Source of the DNA: Schizochytrium sp. TIO01
Taxonomy: Eukaryota; Sar; Bigyra; Thraustochytrida; Thraustochytriidae
Direction of reading: 5' to 3'
Assembly: GCA_004764695.1 (NCBI GenBank)
Contig: SMSO01000034.1
Location: 2,240,501-2,304,500, forward strand
Length of the DNA: 64,000 nt
In this document: piece by piece, positions 62,517 to 64,000 of the stretch
How positions within the stretch are numbered: position 1 is the first letter of the stretch
Layout: each line of letters begins with the position of its first letter
Translations under genes and position numbers: made by a program
The notes under the pieces: model-generated
The model's input: the letters and a program-made list of their open reading frames with translations, nothing else
Databases searched by the model: none
Told to the model about the DNA's origin: nothing

Positions 62517-63336
62517 GGGTCACGCAGCGAGCCTGGAATCGGGGTTTGCCGCCCTTCACGCCAGTAACCAAATAGAACCAATACGGAACCGGTGCAGAAC
62601 GCGCGATCAAAATTGGGATGGCGAGATGGAATAGGGCTTTTGCAGCATCTGTACAGCAAGAGAAAGCTCCAAAGCTGGTTTAGGTAGGTTAAGGCGCGCC
62701 TTTTGAATCATAATCCCCTGAGAATGCGATGAATGAGACAACGATTTGAGATAGCGAATGTTGAGGAAACTTAGTTTATGCGTTGAGTTTTGATTGGGAG
62801 GTGACCTGATGAGGGTATAGATAGCTTCAGGAAAGAAATGTTTCGGATAAGCAAACAAAGATATCAAGCACAAACTAAATCGATATTGAAAAGTGGCCTG
62901 CAAACAATTTCTGGAAAGGCACATTTTATATATTTGGCCTCAGTCAACTACGATGGAATTACACAGCAGCAGCACGCGCCAAAAGTTGTATAAATTCATA
63001 AGAGGTAAGCTGACCAATAAGGAAGAGAAATGCATTTGTTCAAGAAAAGTCCACACCAAAGCATTTGAAAATGAAAGATAACAGTAAAAGAAAGTATACA
63101 TTTAGGTGTTTATAGCGACCCTTTGGCGCCTTTTTGTGAAAGTTAGGATGGTATGATAAAAAACGAGGAGGCCAGTTCTCGTGGTGTGGCTTAAATTTCT
63201 TCCCTTGGCTGATGATGATGCGTAGCCCGCTCCCCTCAGCTAGCTAGCAATGACAAACAAGCATGCATTTGCGTGTGGTGCAAAGGAATTGCCTGGATAT
63301 TGCACGCATGCACGTCGTGTGAGCCAGCGAACGGAC
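62517..63336. other. Intergenic region
   Basis: About 820 bp between the zinc-finger gene's start and the p25-alpha gene's stop, both on the minus strand. No gene recognised. Confidence 0.5.
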
Positions 63337-64000
63337 TTAGAAGCCTGGGCGGAGCACCTGAGCGATGCTGTGTACCTTCGTGTCGGTACCGGTGTTGGTG
63401 TGACCGTGGAAGTTGTTAATTTTTGCGCCACTACCGTTGCCCTTAAAGGCATTGTCACGACCTGCGAGACCACGGCCCTTGCCAGTGGAGGTGTCAAAAC
63501 GGTGACGATGGGCGCCAGTGTAGAGACGCGGGTCAGTGAGCTTGTCGAAGATGTCACGCTTGCTGTTGTTGCGACGAGGCGGAGTCTCCATATCCTGCTG
63601 CTTGGACTCGCTGTTGATCTCGCGCTCGTAGTGGGAGGACGGAAAGGCCGGAGAGATGGGCTCGCGGTTCTTCTGGCGAGAACGAAAGGATCCACCAGAG
63701 GGAGGCGAGGAAGGAGGAGGAGGCACCGAGAGATCCTTGGTCGGGACAAGGTACGGCACGACCCAGGTCGTTTCCTTAGTAATGCGGTTCACGTAGTAGA
63801 AGCGATCATGCTCGCCAGTGTAGTTAGGGTTCTCAACCTCGTAGTAGTCCGGGTGGAGACGGGCCATCGCACGCGGCTGCTTAGACGGGGTCGGGGAGAC
63901 ATCTTGCTCAGGGGTGTTGGCCTCGCTTCCACTGCTGCTGTGCGAGCGAGCAGATTCCTGAGGCACGAGAGAGTTGATCTTTGGGCCAGAAGACTGGATG
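63337..64000 (-). CDS. WW domain + p25-alpha (TPPP-like) C-terminal motif protein, 5' end outside window
   Basis: The frame is open to the right edge, and the first candidate start near 63966 is GTG, so the true ATG lies beyond 64000. A WW domain sits in the N-terminal third of the visible part: HPDYYEVENPNYTGEHDRFYYVN, then RITKETTW. After a proline/serine linker, the C-terminal ~70 residues carry the p25-alpha signature: DIFDKLTDPRLYTGAHRHRF, then DTSTGKGRGLAGRDN. This is the conserved end of TPPP proteins, which bundle microtubules and are linked to cilia. The pairing with a WW domain is unusual. A cytoskeletal or ciliary role is inferred from the family. Confidence 0.75.
   Translation of the reverse strand, partial: IQSSGPKINSLVPQESARSHSSSGSEANTPEQDVSPTPSKQPRAMARLHPDYYEVENPNYTGEHDRFYYVNRITKETTWVVPYLVPTKDLSVPPPPSSPPSGGSFRSRQKNREPISPAFPSSHYEREINSESKQQDMETPPRRNNSKRDIFDKLTDPRLYTGAHRHRFDTSTGKGRGLAGRDNAFKGNGSGAKINNFHGHTNTGTDTKVHSIAQVLRPGF

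Overview
This is nuclear DNA from a gene-sparse eukaryotic microbe, most plausibly a stramenopile and perhaps a thraustochytrid-type protist. The evidence is: proteins that occur only in eukaryotes (U2-associated SR140, eIF2D, AMBRA1, CHMP4/SNF7, GPC acyltransferase, RGS and p25-alpha proteins); mostly intronless genes with at least one GT-AG intron; long AT-rich intergenic stretches full of microsatellites; and a C-x4-C-x9-C-x2-H 'HGGG' zinc-finger repeat protein of the kind common in oomycetes and relatives. The lineage is inferred from gene content, not demonstrated. No rRNA, tRNA, CRISPR array, transposase or viral gene was found.

Layout, left to right. A 5'-truncated BAR-like, proline-rich protein (3-1307, +). 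A U2SURP/SR140-like splicing factor (1996-3444, +). A polytopic membrane protein with a coiled-coil tail (3746-5437, -). A twin cyclic-nucleotide-binding-domain plus RGS signalling protein, broken by one base (6900-8283, -). A fusion of 3'(2'),5'-bisphosphate nucleotidase with a kinase-like domain, also broken by one base (10291-12652, -). An AIG1-like membrane protein (14515-15762, +). A CREST-like membrane protein (16811-17869, -). A PH plus PLA2-like lipase (20293-23106, -). A spliced, secreted PDZ-PDZ-PA-PA protein, broken by one base (25715-28025, +). A FolD-type methylene-THF dehydrogenase (28279-29322, -), divergent from eIF2D (30424-32295, +). AMBRA1 (32721-34712, -). Alanyl-tRNA synthetase (36450-39602, -). 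An orphan single-TM protein (44405-45154, +). A short-chain dehydrogenase with a long disordered N-terminus (46172-48163, -). GPC1-type glycerophosphocholine acyltransferase (53600-55090, +). An unknown protein (55712-56686, +). CHMP4/SNF7 (58039-58731, -). The zinc-finger repeat protein (60984-62516, -). A 5'-truncated WW/p25-alpha protein (63337-64000, -). The genes do not form one pathway. Recurrent themes are membrane lipid and ESCRT biology, translation, and signalling adaptors.

The most unusual structure is non-coding. Directly upstream of eIF2D, 15 copies of a degenerate 12-base box, consensus AGTRGRKTATAG, lie head to tail. The first six intervals are exactly 23 bp and most of the rest are 20-22 bp, while the linkers are unrelated. 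Weaker series of the same box, in the same gene-sense orientation and with roughly 20-28 bp steps, lie upstream of CHMP4/SNF7 and the CNB/RGS gene, and one good copy lies upstream of AlaRS. In three of the four, the nearest box is about 120-140 bp from the ATG. AlaRS and SNF7 also show the strongest codon bias: the antisense strand of each is open over its whole length in codon-aligned register. A promoter architecture linked to expression level is therefore possible, but that is inference.

Three genes each need one base removed from a homopolymer to restore a domain. Consensus sequencing error is the simplest reading, and +1 frameshifting is the alternative.
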